Source: CABYIR01 sp038103905
GTDB taxonomy: Bacteria > Pseudomonadota > Alphaproteobacteria > Pelagibacterales > AG-422-B15
Direction: 5' to 3'
DNA: 64,000 nucleotides
Assembly: GCA_038103905.1 (NCBI GenBank)
Contig: JAYNZW010000001.1
Location: forward strand, 62,001 to 126,000
Positions 24,889 through 33,555 of this stretch are shown here, piece by piece. The position numbers and the translations under genes were made by a program. The notes under the pieces are model-generated. The model had not been told where the DNA came from. It worked only from the letters and a program-made list of their open reading frames with translations, and did not search any database. Position 1 is the first letter of the stretch. The number at the start of each line of letters is the position of its first letter.

Positions 24889-25542
24889 ATGAATAAAATC
24901 GAGAGAGTCAAAATAATAATGAAGACTCTTAATAAACTTTACCCTAAAACCCCAATACCTCTAAAACATAAAAATAATTTTGAACTCTTAATTGCGGTTT
25001 TGCTTAGTGCCCAGTGTACTGATGAAAGAGTTAATATGGTTAGTCCAAAGCTTTTTTTGAAAGCTAATAATCCCCGTAAGATGCTGAGTTTATCTGAAAG
25101 GCAAATATATAATATAGTTAGACCTTGTGGGCTTGCACCACAAAAATCTAAAGCAATTTATAATTTATCGAGAATTCTTATCAAAGAATTCAATGGTAAA
25201 GTTCCTCAAAATTATGAGGACTTAGAAAAACTACCAGGTGTAGGACATAAAACAGCAAGTGTTGTAATGTCACAAGGATTTGGGTATCCAGCTTTTCCAG
25301 TTGATACTCATATACATCGATTGGCACAGAGATGGAAGTTGACTAATGGCAAAAATGTTAAGCAAACAGAAAAAGATTTGAAGAGATTATTTCCTGAGAC
25401 TTCATGGAACAAGTTGCACCTTCAAATAATTTATTATGGAAGAGAATTTTGTTCTGCCAGAAACTGTTTTGGCCTTGAATGTGAAATATGTTCAACATGT
25501 TTTCCAAATCGAAAAAAATCAATCAAAACTATAAAAGCCTAA
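24889..25542 (+). CDS. nth: Endonuclease III
   Basis: Nth is a DNA glycosylase/AP lyase that removes oxidised pyrimidines. The 217 residues contain the helix-hairpin-helix LPGVGHKTASVV with the catalytic lysine and FPVDTHIHRLAQR with the catalytic aspartate. The C-terminal cysteine cluster reads CSARNCFGLECEICSTC; its spacing differs from the classical C-X6-C-X2-C-X5-C. A rearranged [4Fe-4S] site is likely. The nth-to-PfkB-kinase neighbourhood is seen in other alphaproteobacteria. Confidence 0.95.
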   Translation: MNKIERVKIIMKTLNKLYPKTPIPLKHKNNFELLIAVLLSAQCTDERVNMVSPKLFLKANNPRKMLSLSERQIYNIVRPCGLAPQKSKAIYNLSRILIKEFNGKVPQNYEDLEKLPGVGHKTASVVMSQGFGYPAFPVDTHIHRLAQRWKLTNGKNVKQTEKDLKRLFPETSWNKLHLQIIYYGREFCSARNCFGLECEICSTCFPNRKKSIKTIKA

Positions 25543-25596
25543 AACAATTTAATTAATATACTTTATAAGCAAACTGGTAACTGATAAGATTGAAAT

Positions 25597-26325
25597 ATGA
25601 AGACTAAAGTTGCTTTAATTATTGGTGCTGGTTCAAGTCTTGGATCATCAATTACAAAAGTTTTTGCTAATGATAATTTTATTGTTGTCCCAGTAAGGCG
25701 TGAGGGGGAAAAACTTAAGTCACTGGAAGACGAAATTAATTCTAAAGGTGGTAAATGCAATTCATTTAGTCTTGATGCAAGAAAAGAAGATGACGTTATC
25801 AATTTCATAAAAAAAGTTGAAAATGAAATTGGTGAAATTGAAGTAGCTGTTTACAATATTGGAGCAAATATACGATATAATTTAACTGAAACTACTTCAA
25901 AAAAATATTTCAAAGTATGGGAAATGGCAACACTCGGTGCCTTTTTAATGGGACGAGAAGTTTCTAAAAATATGATTAAAAGAAAAAGAGGAACAATCAT
26001 ATTTACTGGAGCAACAGCAAGTATAAGAGGAGGGGAAGGCTTTTCTGCATTTGCTGGCGCTAAAAATGCAAAAAGGGCATTGGCGCAAAGTATGGCTAGA
26101 GAGTTGGGGCCTAAAGGAATTCATGTTGCACATGTAATTATTGATGGAGCAATCGATACTCCTTGGGTTAACAAATTATTTCCAGAATTTGTTAAGCAAA
26201 AAAAAGATATTGATGGTTTAATGAATCCAGATGATATAGCCTCGAACTATCTATGGATTCATAATCAACCTAGAAATGCGTGGACGCATGAATTAGATTT
26301 AAGGCCCTGGGTAGAAAAATGGTAA
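25597..26325 (+). CDS. SDR family oxidoreductase with altered active site
   Basis: This 242-residue Rossmann protein has the NAD(P)-binding loop IIGAGSSLGSS at residues 8-18 and follows classical SDR layout through SMARELGPKGIHV. The catalytic YxxxK appears as Phe152-Ala-Gly-Ala-Lys156, and the residue aligned with the catalytic serine seems to be Ala139. It therefore lacks the usual proton-donating tyrosine. I recall bacterial SDR relatives with the same change but no established reaction. It overlaps the next gene by seven bases if the kinase starts at 26319. Confidence 0.85.
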   Translation: MKTKVALIIGAGSSLGSSITKVFANDNFIVVPVRREGEKLKSLEDEINSKGGKCNSFSLDARKEDDVINFIKKVENEIGEIEVAVYNIGANIRYNLTETTSKKYFKVWEMATLGAFLMGREVSKNMIKRKRGTIIFTGATASIRGGEGFSAFAGAKNAKRALAQSMARELGPKGIHVAHVIIDGAIDTPWVNKLFPEFVKQKKDIDGLMNPDDIASNYLWIHNQPRNAWTHELDLRPWVEKW

Positions 26326-26336
26326 TTAAAAAAAAT

Positions 26337-27281
26337 ATGAGTTATGACATAGTTGGTATCGGTAATGCTATAGTTGATATCATTGCTGAAGTTGACGATA
26401 AATATCTAAGTCAAAATAATATTGATAAGGGAAGTATGTCACTTATTGATTTTGAAATAGCAAATAAAATTGGAAACGAAGTTGAAATTATTAAAATAAT
26501 TTCAGGTGGTTCAGTAGCTAATAGTATTGTAGGTATATCACAACAAGGTCTCAAAACTGCATTTATTGGTAAAGTAAATCATGATGATTTAGGTAATGAA
26601 TTCAAAAAAGGACTAATGGAAGAAAATGTAGAATTTAAATATAGTCCAGATACAAGCCAAAACTATACTGGTAGGTGTATTATTCTGGTTACATCCGACG
26701 CCGAAAGAACAATGAATACTTATTTAGGCATCTCTCAGCAACTTACTGAAAATGATATCGATATGAAAGTAATCGAAAATTCATCAATATTATATTTAGA
26801 GGGCTACTTGTGGGACTTAGACGAAGCGAAAAATGCCATTAAAAAATCAATTCTAAAAGCTAAAACTTCATCAACATTAGTAGCATTTAGTATGTCGGAT
26901 GCATTTTGTGTAGATAGATTCAGAGAAGAATTTTTTGAAATTGTAAATGATTTTGCAGATATCATTTTTGCAAACGAGAGTGAAATAAAAAGTCTTTTTC
27001 AAACAGATGATCTTGAGTATGTAAAAAATGAGTGTATGAAAAAAAATAAAATATTTGCAATTACTCTTGGAAGCAAAGGTGCTCTAATTATCAAACAGAA
27101 TGAAATATTTAAGATAGAACCTGAAATAATTGATAATCTTGTTGACACTACTGGAGCAGGTGATTTGTTTGCTGCAGGATTTTTATCAGAATACATTAAA
27201 TCTCAACAAATTGACTCTTGTGGAAAATTTGGTGTGAAGCTTGCCTCACAAATAATTCAAAGGTTTGGAGCACGGTTATAA
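26337..27281 (+). CDS. PfkB family sugar/nucleoside kinase, adenosine kinase-like
   Basis: This ribokinase-fold enzyme of 314 residues resembles the adenosine kinase-like members found in alphaproteobacteria. It has GIGNAIVDIIAEVDD at the start, the first PfkB signature around SGGSVANSIVGISQQG and the second, DTTGAGDLFAAGFL, with the catalytic aspartate near residue 262. I chose the ATG at 26337 because MSYDIVGIGNAIVD fits family starts. An ATG at 26319 would add six residues and overlap the SDR gene. The substrate is not certain. Confidence 0.9.
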   Translation: MSYDIVGIGNAIVDIIAEVDDKYLSQNNIDKGSMSLIDFEIANKIGNEVEIIKIISGGSVANSIVGISQQGLKTAFIGKVNHDDLGNEFKKGLMEENVEFKYSPDTSQNYTGRCIILVTSDAERTMNTYLGISQQLTENDIDMKVIENSSILYLEGYLWDLDEAKNAIKKSILKAKTSSTLVAFSMSDAFCVDRFREEFFEIVNDFADIIFANESEIKSLFQTDDLEYVKNECMKKNKIFAITLGSKGALIIKQNEIFKIEPEIIDNLVDTTGAGDLFAAGFLSEYIKSQQIDSCGKFGVKLASQIIQRFGARL

Positions 27282-27283
27282 GT

Positions 27284-28183
27284 TTGAATGAAAAAATAAA
27301 AATTGTTTCAGGTGGTGATAGCAATTATTTTGATTTACTTAATGAGCTTTTACTTTCAATAGAAAATCTGAAATTGAGTGATAACTATTCAATAACATTT
27401 TTAGATGGTGGATTAAATGCTGATGAAAAGAATTACTTTATTTCGAAAGGTATTGATATAATTGATCCTGGTTGGCCAGATAAAATTTCTAAAATTCGAT
27501 CAAAAAATAAAGAATTTCTAAAAGTAGAACTTGCAAAAGTAAATCTTGATAAGATTTTTAATGACGTGGATCATATAATTTGGATAGATGCCGATGCGTG
27601 GCTTCAAACAGACGCAGCTTTGAAAATAATGCTTTCTATTACAAGAAAAAATAAGCTTGCAATTTACTCGCAGGCTTCAAGAAAGCAAGAGTATCACATA
27701 GCCTATAAAAATTTTTTTGGACCCTTAGTAATCTTGAGAAATGTTTTATATAAAGCTGCAATTAAAGGAGGTTTAAAAAAAAATATTAAGGAGTCTTTAA
27801 TTGCAAGACCTAATCTTAATGCAGGAATATTTGCTCTTAGTAGAGTATCTCCTCATTGGCAAAGATTAAGACATTGGCAGAAAAATCTTTTACTGAACTT
27901 TAGATTAAGAGTTTTTTCTATAACACAATTAGCGATAGGAATAATAATATATCATGAAAAATTTGAGTATGAACCCTTACCTGATATTTGTAATTATATG
28001 GACTCTTATAGATGGTCGAAGGAAATGAAATTGTTTATTGATATATATGCACCATACGAGCCAGTGAGTATCATTCATATGGCTGGAAATGAAGAATCAA
28101 GAAAAAATAAAAATCATTTAGTAGAAATGCTCGATGAGCAAGATAATTTAATAAAAAAATCAATAAGATTTAATTCTAATTAG
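27284..28183 (+). CDS. Glycosyltransferase-like protein (GT-A fold)
   Basis: This roughly 299-residue protein has a pattern typical of nucleotide-sugar transferases: N-terminal KIKIVSGGDSNYFDLLNEL, a DxD-like metal site in IIWIDADAWLQTDAAL, LNAGIFALSR near residue 180 and a late IIHMAGNEES. This most resembles GT8-like enzymes. There is no signal peptide or membrane segment. No ATG lies nearby; I take the TTG three bases after the kinase stop, though the frame stays open further upstream. Donor and acceptor are unknown, and no other sugar gene is next to it. Confidence 0.65.
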   Translation: MNEKIKIVSGGDSNYFDLLNELLLSIENLKLSDNYSITFLDGGLNADEKNYFISKGIDIIDPGWPDKISKIRSKNKEFLKVELAKVNLDKIFNDVDHIIWIDADAWLQTDAALKIMLSITRKNKLAIYSQASRKQEYHIAYKNFFGPLVILRNVLYKAAIKGGLKKNIKESLIARPNLNAGIFALSRVSPHWQRLRHWQKNLLLNFRLRVFSITQLAIGIIIYHEKFEYEPLPDICNYMDSYRWSKEMKLFIDIYAPYEPVSIIHMAGNEESRKNKNHLVEMLDEQDNLIKKSIRFNSN

Positions 28184-28205
28184 ATTATTTTAATTTAGAG
28201 TTATC

Positions 28206-29216
28206 TTATAATTTCTCTTCTGATAATTTTACTATAAGTTTTCCTTGATTTTCTCCAGAGAATAATTTTTTTATTGCAGCTGATGCATTTTCTAAACCAG
28301 GAACTATATCATTTTTATATTTAATTTTACCTTCAAGGATCCATTTGCCAATATCTTGAAAAGCTTCCATTGCTCTTTTTTGGTAATCAAAGATTATAAA
28401 ACCTTGTAATTTAATTCTTTTGATAAGAAGGTGTCCCCATGCTGGACCTGGAACTAGAGCTTCGGCGTTATACCCTGAAATTAGCCCACAGAGAGAAATG
28501 CGCCCTTTAACATTCATTCTGGTTAGGACAGCTTCAGTAATTTTTCCTCCAACATTTTCAAAGTATATATCAATACCATCTGGACACAGTTCTTTTAATC
28601 TTGCTCTAACATCTTCCGTTTTATAATTAATTGCTCCATCAATATTTAAATCGTTCTTGAGCCATTCACATTTTTCATCTGACCCCGCTATGCCAATTAC
28701 TCTACACCCTTTTATTTTACCTATTTGACAAACAATTGAACCTACAGCCCCTGCAGCAGCTGAAACAACAAGTGTCTCTCCTTCTTGAGGTTTGGTAATA
28801 TCTAATAATCCAAAGTATGCAGTCATGCCAGTCATACCCATCACACTCATAAAAGCAGTAAGTTCAAATCCAGTATTTTTTGGAATTATTTGAACACCTT
28901 TACCATTAGAAATACTATAATTTTGCCAACCTCCCATTGAATTAACATAGTCTCCGACTTGGAATTTTTCATTATTAGATTGTTCAACTATTCCAATAGT
29001 TCCACCTCTCATTACATCTCCGATTTTCATTGCGTCAACATAAGATGCTTGGCCACTCATCCATCCCCTATTTGCAGGATCTAAAGATAAATAGATATTT
29101 CTGATTAAAATTTCTTTATCACCTATTTCTCTTAAATTTGTCTCTTCAAGAACAAGATCTGTATCTGCAATATCACCTTTTGGAAAGTTTCTAAGTATCC
29201 ATTGTTTGTTAATCAT
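28206..29216 (-). CDS. NADP-dependent oxidoreductase, MDR superfamily (CurA-like)
   Basis: This 336-residue protein belongs to the zinc-independent medium-chain reductase group with curcumin and alkenal reductases. It shows LSLDPANRGWMS near residue 45, the Rossmann motif AAAGAVGSIVCQIGK near residue 153, and DIYFENVGGKI. It probably reduces alpha,beta-unsaturated carbonyl compounds; the substrate is not known. It follows the PaaI-like gene after nine bases, so the two may work together. Confidence 0.88.
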   Translation of the reverse strand: MINKQWILRNFPKGDIADTDLVLEETNLREIGDKEILIRNIYLSLDPANRGWMSGQASYVDAMKIGDVMRGGTIGIVEQSNNEKFQVGDYVNSMGGWQNYSISNGKGVQIIPKNTGFELTAFMSVMGMTGMTAYFGLLDITKPQEGETLVVSAAAGAVGSIVCQIGKIKGCRVIGIAGSDEKCEWLKNDLNIDGAINYKTEDVRARLKELCPDGIDIYFENVGGKITEAVLTRMNVKGRISLCGLISGYNAEALVPGPAWGHLLIKRIKLQGFIIFDYQKRAMEAFQDIGKWILEGKIKYKNDIVPGLENASAAIKKLFSGENQGKLIVKLSEEKL

Positions 29217-29225
29217 AAATTCCCC

Positions 29226-29678
29226 TTATTTTTTTGTTGTTAATTGATTTGTTCTTGCTCCAGGCATATCAACTATTACACCAGTTGATGTAGCTGTTAC
29301 TACAGTTTTTTCATTTTGAACCAATTTACCCTCTAAAAAAACTAAATTTTTACCAAATTTAACTATCTTTCCGTAGCCATGTGCTTGACCAGGTTTAGTA
29401 GGATACAAAAAATTTGTTTTCATTTCTATTGTTGGAGGTCTTTTTGTAAAGTGGGTTTTCATAATAAATGCTAGTGCCATTGTATCATCAATCATTCCTG
29501 ATAAAAATCCTCCTTGTACATCACCAGTTGGATTACAAAACTTTTTATCAATATTAAACAAAAATTCAGCGGTTCCTTTTTCAGTATTAAGGGCTACACA
29601 TTTCATTTCATATAATGATGTAAAATTTTCATTTTTATTATAAAGCTCTAATAACTCTTGGTCTGAAATTTTATTCAT
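29226..29678 (-). CDS. PaaI family thioesterase
   Basis: This 150-residue hotdog protein carries the PaaI-type motif GDVQGGFLSGMIDDTMALA near residue 53, with the acidic catalytic residue in the long helix. TIEMKTNFLYPTKPG and GKIVKFGKNLVFLEGKL fit the fold. It likely hydrolyses an acyl-CoA. It lies between dnaJ and the MDR reductase, nine bases from each, all on the minus strand. Confidence 0.87.
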   Translation of the reverse strand: MNKISDQELLELYNKNENFTSLYEMKCVALNTEKGTAEFLFNIDKKFCNPTGDVQGGFLSGMIDDTMALAFIMKTHFTKRPPTIEMKTNFLYPTKPGQAHGYGKIVKFGKNLVFLEGKLVQNEKTVVTATSTGVIVDMPGARTNQLTTKK

Positions 29679-29687
29679 TGTTTTTAT

Positions 29688-30812
29688 TTATTTACCACCC
29701 CAAAACTTTTTTGCTTTTTTAAAAAAAGCACTTTTGAGAGGGCTGTCTTTATCATCTTCAATTTCTTTAAAAGATTTTAATATTTCTATTTGTTTTTTTG
29801 ACAAATTAACAGGAGTTTCAACCTTAGCTTGAATATATAAGTCACCTATCCCACCATTTCGAACATTTGGCATTCCTTTAGATTTAAGTCTGAATTGATC
29901 ACCAGTCTGAGTTCCCTCAGGTATTTTAAGTCTTGCCTTGCCACCATCGATTGTTGGTAATTCAATACTTCCACCAATAGTTGCATCAATCATTGAAATT
30001 GGAATCTCAGCAAAAAGATGATTCTCTTCTCTTGAGAAAATCTCATGTTCATTAACATTTACAAAAATATAGAGGTCGCCTTGCTGTCCTCCATTTGGTC
30101 CAGCTTCACCTTCGCCAGAAAGACGAATTCTTGATCCATCATCAACTCCTTTTGGAATTGTCACCATAAGACTTTTTGTTTTTTGAATTCGGCCAGCGCC
30201 ACGACAACTTTTACACGGATCAGAAATCATTGATCCTGATCCCTGACACTGTGGGCAAGTTTGCTGTATTGAGAAAAAACCTTGTTGAGATCTGACTTGC
30301 CCCGCACCACCACAAACATTACATGTGATTGGGCTACTTCCTTTATTGGCTCCGGAACCTGAACAATCATCACATTTTACTTGTGTTGGTATTTTGACCT
30401 TGAATTTCTTGCCAAGATAAGCTTCTTCTAAATTTATAGTGATGTCGTATCTTAAATCTGATCCACGATTATTAGATTTTCTTCGTCTTCCTCCTCCTCC
30501 AAAAAAAGAAGAGTCTCCAAAAAAATCCTCAAAAATGTCAGAGAATTGAGAGGAAGAAAAATCAAAACCTCCGCCTTGAGCGCTACCATCAACAGCCGAA
30601 TGACCAAACTGATCATATGCAGATCTTTTTTCCTTATCGTAGAGAATTGAGTAAGCTTCACTAGCTTCTTTAAATTTCGCTTCAGCTTCAGCATCACCTT
30701 GATTTCTGTCAGGGTGATATTTCATTGCAAGCTTTCTATAAGCTTTTTTTATTTCTGATTCATCTGCAGACTTATTGACACCAAGAACCTCATAGTAATC
30801 TCTTTTGGACAT
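29688..30812 (-). CDS. dnaJ: Chaperone protein DnaJ
   Basis: DnaJ is the Hsp40 co-chaperone that delivers substrates to DnaK and stimulates its ATPase. The 374 residues have a J domain with YHPDRN near residue 32, a Gly/Phe-rich region from about 75 to 115, four zinc-binding repeats (CDDCSGSG, CNVCGGAG, CPQCQGSG, CKSCRGAG) and a C-terminal substrate domain. It follows dnaK after 13 bases. Confidence 0.98.
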   Translation of the reverse strand: MSKRDYYEVLGVNKSADESEIKKAYRKLAMKYHPDRNQGDAEAEAKFKEASEAYSILYDKEKRSAYDQFGHSAVDGSAQGGGFDFSSSQFSDIFEDFFGDSSFFGGGGRRRKSNNRGSDLRYDITINLEEAYLGKKFKVKIPTQVKCDDCSGSGANKGSSPITCNVCGGAGQVRSQQGFFSIQQTCPQCQGSGSMISDPCKSCRGAGRIQKTKSLMVTIPKGVDDGSRIRLSGEGEAGPNGGQQGDLYIFVNVNEHEIFSREENHLFAEIPISMIDATIGGSIELPTIDGGKARLKIPEGTQTGDQFRLKSKGMPNVRNGGIGDLYIQAKVETPVNLSKKQIEILKSFKEIEDDKDSPLKSAFFKKAKKFWGGK

Positions 30813-30825
30813 TTGCTATTAGTTT

Positions 30826-32760
30826 CTAAGCTTGCTTTGTATCGTCTTCTTTTACTTCCTCGAATTCAGCATCAACAACTTTTTCATTTTTACTTTCAGA
30901 GTCTTCACTAGCTTGTTCAGAGCCACTACCAGCTGGTGACCCCTCAGCTTGTTGAGCTTTATACATAGCTTCACCAAGCTTCATAGATGATTGTGTTAAT
31001 GCTTCTAATCCAGCTTTTATTTTTTCCAAATCATCATTTTCTATTGCTTCTTTAAGTGACTTAACATCATTTTCTATAGCTGTTTTCTCATCTTCCGAAA
31101 CTTTGTCTCCAAACTCTTTCAAATTTTTTTCCGCTGAATGTATCATTGAGTCAGCTTGATTCTTGGTATCAATAGCTTCACGTTTTTGCTTGTCTGCTTC
31201 AGCATTAGCTNNNNNNNNNNCATCTTTCACCATTTTTTCAATTTCTTCATCTGAGAGACCTCCAGAAGCTTGAATGGTAATTTTTTGCTCCTTACCAGTT
31301 CCTTTATCCTTAGCAGAAACATTCACAATACCATTTGCATCAATATCAAAAGTTACTTCAATCTGAGGAACTCCTCTTGGTGCAGAAGGTATCCCTTCTA
31401 AATTGAAATTACCGAGCTGTTTATTGTCAGCTGCCATCTCTCTTTCACCCTGAACAACTCTGATCGTAACTGCAGATTGATTATCTTCCGCAGTTGAGAA
31501 TGTTTGGCTTTTCTTTGTAGGTATTGTTGTATTTTTATCAATTAATTTAGTTGCAACACCACCAAGTGTTTCAATACCTAGAGACAAAGGAGTAACATCT
31601 AATAATAAAACATCTTTCACATCTCCTTGCAGGATTCCAGCTTGAATTGCAGCTCCCATTGCAACAACCTCGTCAGGGTTTACTCCTTTATTAGGTTCTT
31701 TACCAAAAAAGTTTTTCACAGTTTCTATAACTTTCGGCATCCTTGTCATACCACCAACAAGTACAATTTCATCAATTTCACCTGCACTCATTCCAGCATC
31801 TTTCAAAGCTGCCTCACATGGACCAATTGTTTTTTGGACTAAATCATCAACTAAAGTTTCAAGCTTCGATCTCGTAACTTTAATATTTAAATGCTTGGGA
31901 CCAGATTGATCAGCTGTGATAAACGGTAAGTTAATTTCTGTTTGTGGTGTTGAAGATAATTCAATCTTAGCCTTTTCAGCTGCTTCTTTAAGCCTTTGTA
32001 AGGCAAGTTTATCCTGAGTTAAATCAATACTATTTTCTTTTTTAAATTCAGTTGCAAGATATTCTAATATTCTTGCATCGAAGTCTTCACCTCCTAGAAA
32101 AGTATCCCCATTTGTAGATTTAACTTCAAACACGCCATCACCTATTTCTAGAATCGAGACATCAAAAGTGCCTCCACCTAAATCGTATACAGCAATAGTT
32201 TTACCATCTTTTTTATCAAGACCATATGCAAGAGCAGCGGCAGTTGGCTCATTGACTATTCTTTCAACTTCAAGACCAGCAATCTTTCCTGCATCTTTAG
32301 TTGCTTGTCTTTGAGCATCATTGAAATAAGCGGGAACAGTAATTACAGCCTTTTCAACTTTCTCACCTAAATAACGTTCTGCGTCTTCTTTTAGCTTCTG
32401 AAGTATAAAAGCCGATATCTGAGAGGGAGAATATTTTTCATCATTTGCTTCAACCCAGGCATCTCCACTTTCAGCTTTAATAATTTTAAAAGGAACCATT
32501 TCAGCATCTTTCTGTACTGTAGGATCATCGAATGATCTTCCAATCAGTCTTTTAATGGCAAATAGAGTATTTTCAGGATTAGTTACAGCTTGTCTCTTAG
32601 CTGGTTGACCAACCATTTTTTCAGAATTTTCGTCAAACCCGACAATTGAAGGTGTTGTTCTTGCGCCCTCAGAATTTTCAATTACTTTCGAATTTTTTCC
32701 GTCCATTATTGATATACAACAGTTAGTTGTACCTAAATCTATTCCAATAACCTTACTCAT
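30826..32760 (-). CDS. dnaK: Chaperone protein DnaK, with assembly gap
   Basis: DnaK is the Hsp70 chaperone. The ATPase domain starts GIDLGTTNCCI and carries AVITVPAYFNDAQRQAT and YDLGGGTFDVS; the substrate domain contains LLLDVTPLSLGIETLGG. The total is about 644 residues counting four unknown ones. Ten N at 31211-31220 fall just after KMVKD. Family members usually read KDAEANAE here, which would need four bases where the record has ten, so the N run may be a placeholder of arbitrary length. Translation stays in frame. Confidence 0.97.
   Translation of the reverse strand: MSKVIGIDLGTTNCCISIMDGKNSKVIENSEGARTTPSIVGFDENSEKMVGQPAKRQAVTNPENTLFAIKRLIGRSFDDPTVQKDAEMVPFKIIKAESGDAWVEANDEKYSPSQISAFILQKLKEDAERYLGEKVEKAVITVPAYFNDAQRQATKDAGKIAGLEVERIVNEPTAAALAYGLDKKDGKTIAVYDLGGGTFDVSILEIGDGVFEVKSTNGDTFLGGEDFDARILEYLATEFKKENSIDLTQDKLALQRLKEAAEKAKIELSSTPQTEINLPFITADQSGPKHLNIKVTRSKLETLVDDLVQKTIGPCEAALKDAGMSAGEIDEIVLVGGMTRMPKVIETVKNFFGKEPNKGVNPDEVVAMGAAIQAGILQGDVKDVLLLDVTPLSLGIETLGGVATKLIDKNTTIPTKKSQTFSTAEDNQSAVTIRVVQGEREMAADNKQLGNFNLEGIPSAPRGVPQIEVTFDIDANGIVNVSAKDKGTGKEQKITIQASGGLSDEEIEKMVKDXXXXANAEADKQKREAIDTKNQADSMIHSAEKNLKEFGDKVSEDEKTAIENDVKSLKEAIENDDLEKIKAGLEALTQSSMKLGEAMYKAQQAEGSPAGSGSEQASEDSESKNEKVVDAEFEEVKEDDTKQA
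31211..31220. other. Assembly gap of ten N inside dnaK
   Basis: Ten unknown bases interrupt dnaK. The flanking codons stay in one frame. A fixed-length run of ten N is a common scaffolding placeholder. Confidence 0.98.
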
Positions 32761-32766
32761 ATATAG

Positions 32767-32817
32767 TTCCTTAAGTTGTTTGACTTATATATAGGTAGTA
32801 CGTCTCAGCACTACAAC
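32767..32817 (-). promoter_or_regulatory. Candidate dnaK promoter and ribosome-binding site
   Basis: On the minus strand GTTGTAG (32811-32817) is followed after 15 bases by CCTATATAT (32787-32795). The -10-like part resembles alphaproteobacterial promoters, and a heat-shock sigma-32 promoter is possible, but neither element matches the consensus well. A good ribosome site, AAGGAA, lies just before the ATG. No CIRCE repeat is seen. Confidence 0.35.
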
Positions 32818-32881
32818 CCCCACTTGATACAAAATTATAAGAAAATTTAATTAAAAAAAAAATACTATCTAATTGAAAAAA

Positions 32882-33466
32882 TTAGCTTTTTTTAGATTTG
32901 AATACTCCTACCATTGCAGGTCTTAAAAGCCTGTCTCCAATGGTATAACCATCTTGTATAACTTCTGAAATTTTACCAGCTTCAGAATTCTTGCCTTCAA
33001 TCTCAAACATTGCTTGATGCAAATTTGGGTCAAATGCCTCATTATCTGTATTAATTTTCTTTATTTTAAATTTTTCCAAAGAAGTAATTAATTGTTTTTC
33101 TGTAAGTTCAATTCCCTCAACAAAAGTATCAAATGCACCTTCGTCTTCTTTTTTATCTTCAATTGATTTTATTGCTCTTTGTAAGTTATCAACCACTGAG
33201 AGTATTTCTTTAGCAAAATTTGAAACTATATAGTTTCCAAGATCTTCTTTCTCTCGTTCTAATCTTCTTCTTAAATTTTCACTATCTGCAAGAGTTCTAA
33301 GAACTTGATCTTGAGCTTCTGCAAGTTTTTCTTCAATTGATTGTTCTATGTTCTGTTTTTCTTTATTGCTATCATCTTCATTAATAATTTCTTCGTGATT
33401 AATGTCAGTTTTTTCTACATCAATATCTTTTTTATTTTTCTCGTGTTCTTTTTTTTTATTAGTCAT
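32882..33466 (-). CDS. grpE: Nucleotide exchange factor GrpE
   Basis: GrpE releases ADP from DnaK. The 194 residues have a charged, low-complexity N-terminus, a long coiled coil (about residues 45-110) and a C-terminal beta domain with EAFDPNLHQAMFEIEG and GYTIGDRLLRPAMVGV, the family signature. It lies 121 bases upstream of dnaK in the same direction and divergent from rph. hrcA, often found here, is absent. Confidence 0.95.
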   Translation of the reverse strand: MTNKKKEHEKNKKDIDVEKTDINHEEIINEDDSNKEKQNIEQSIEEKLAEAQDQVLRTLADSENLRRRLEREKEDLGNYIVSNFAKEILSVVDNLQRAIKSIEDKKEDEGAFDTFVEGIELTEKQLITSLEKFKIKKINTDNEAFDPNLHQAMFEIEGKNSEAGKISEVIQDGYTIGDRLLRPAMVGVFKSKKS

Positions 33467-33555
33467 AAAATGAAATTTTATTTTTTAATTTAATTAACAT
33501 GTAATGATCTATATAATTTTCGTCAATAGTTGAAAATAATGATTTTGTTAAATCA

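Noticed and set aside
31627..31842. Plus-strand open frame within dnaK
   Set aside because: It is antisense to the conserved Hsp70 ATPase domain, whose codon constraints often leave such frames open.
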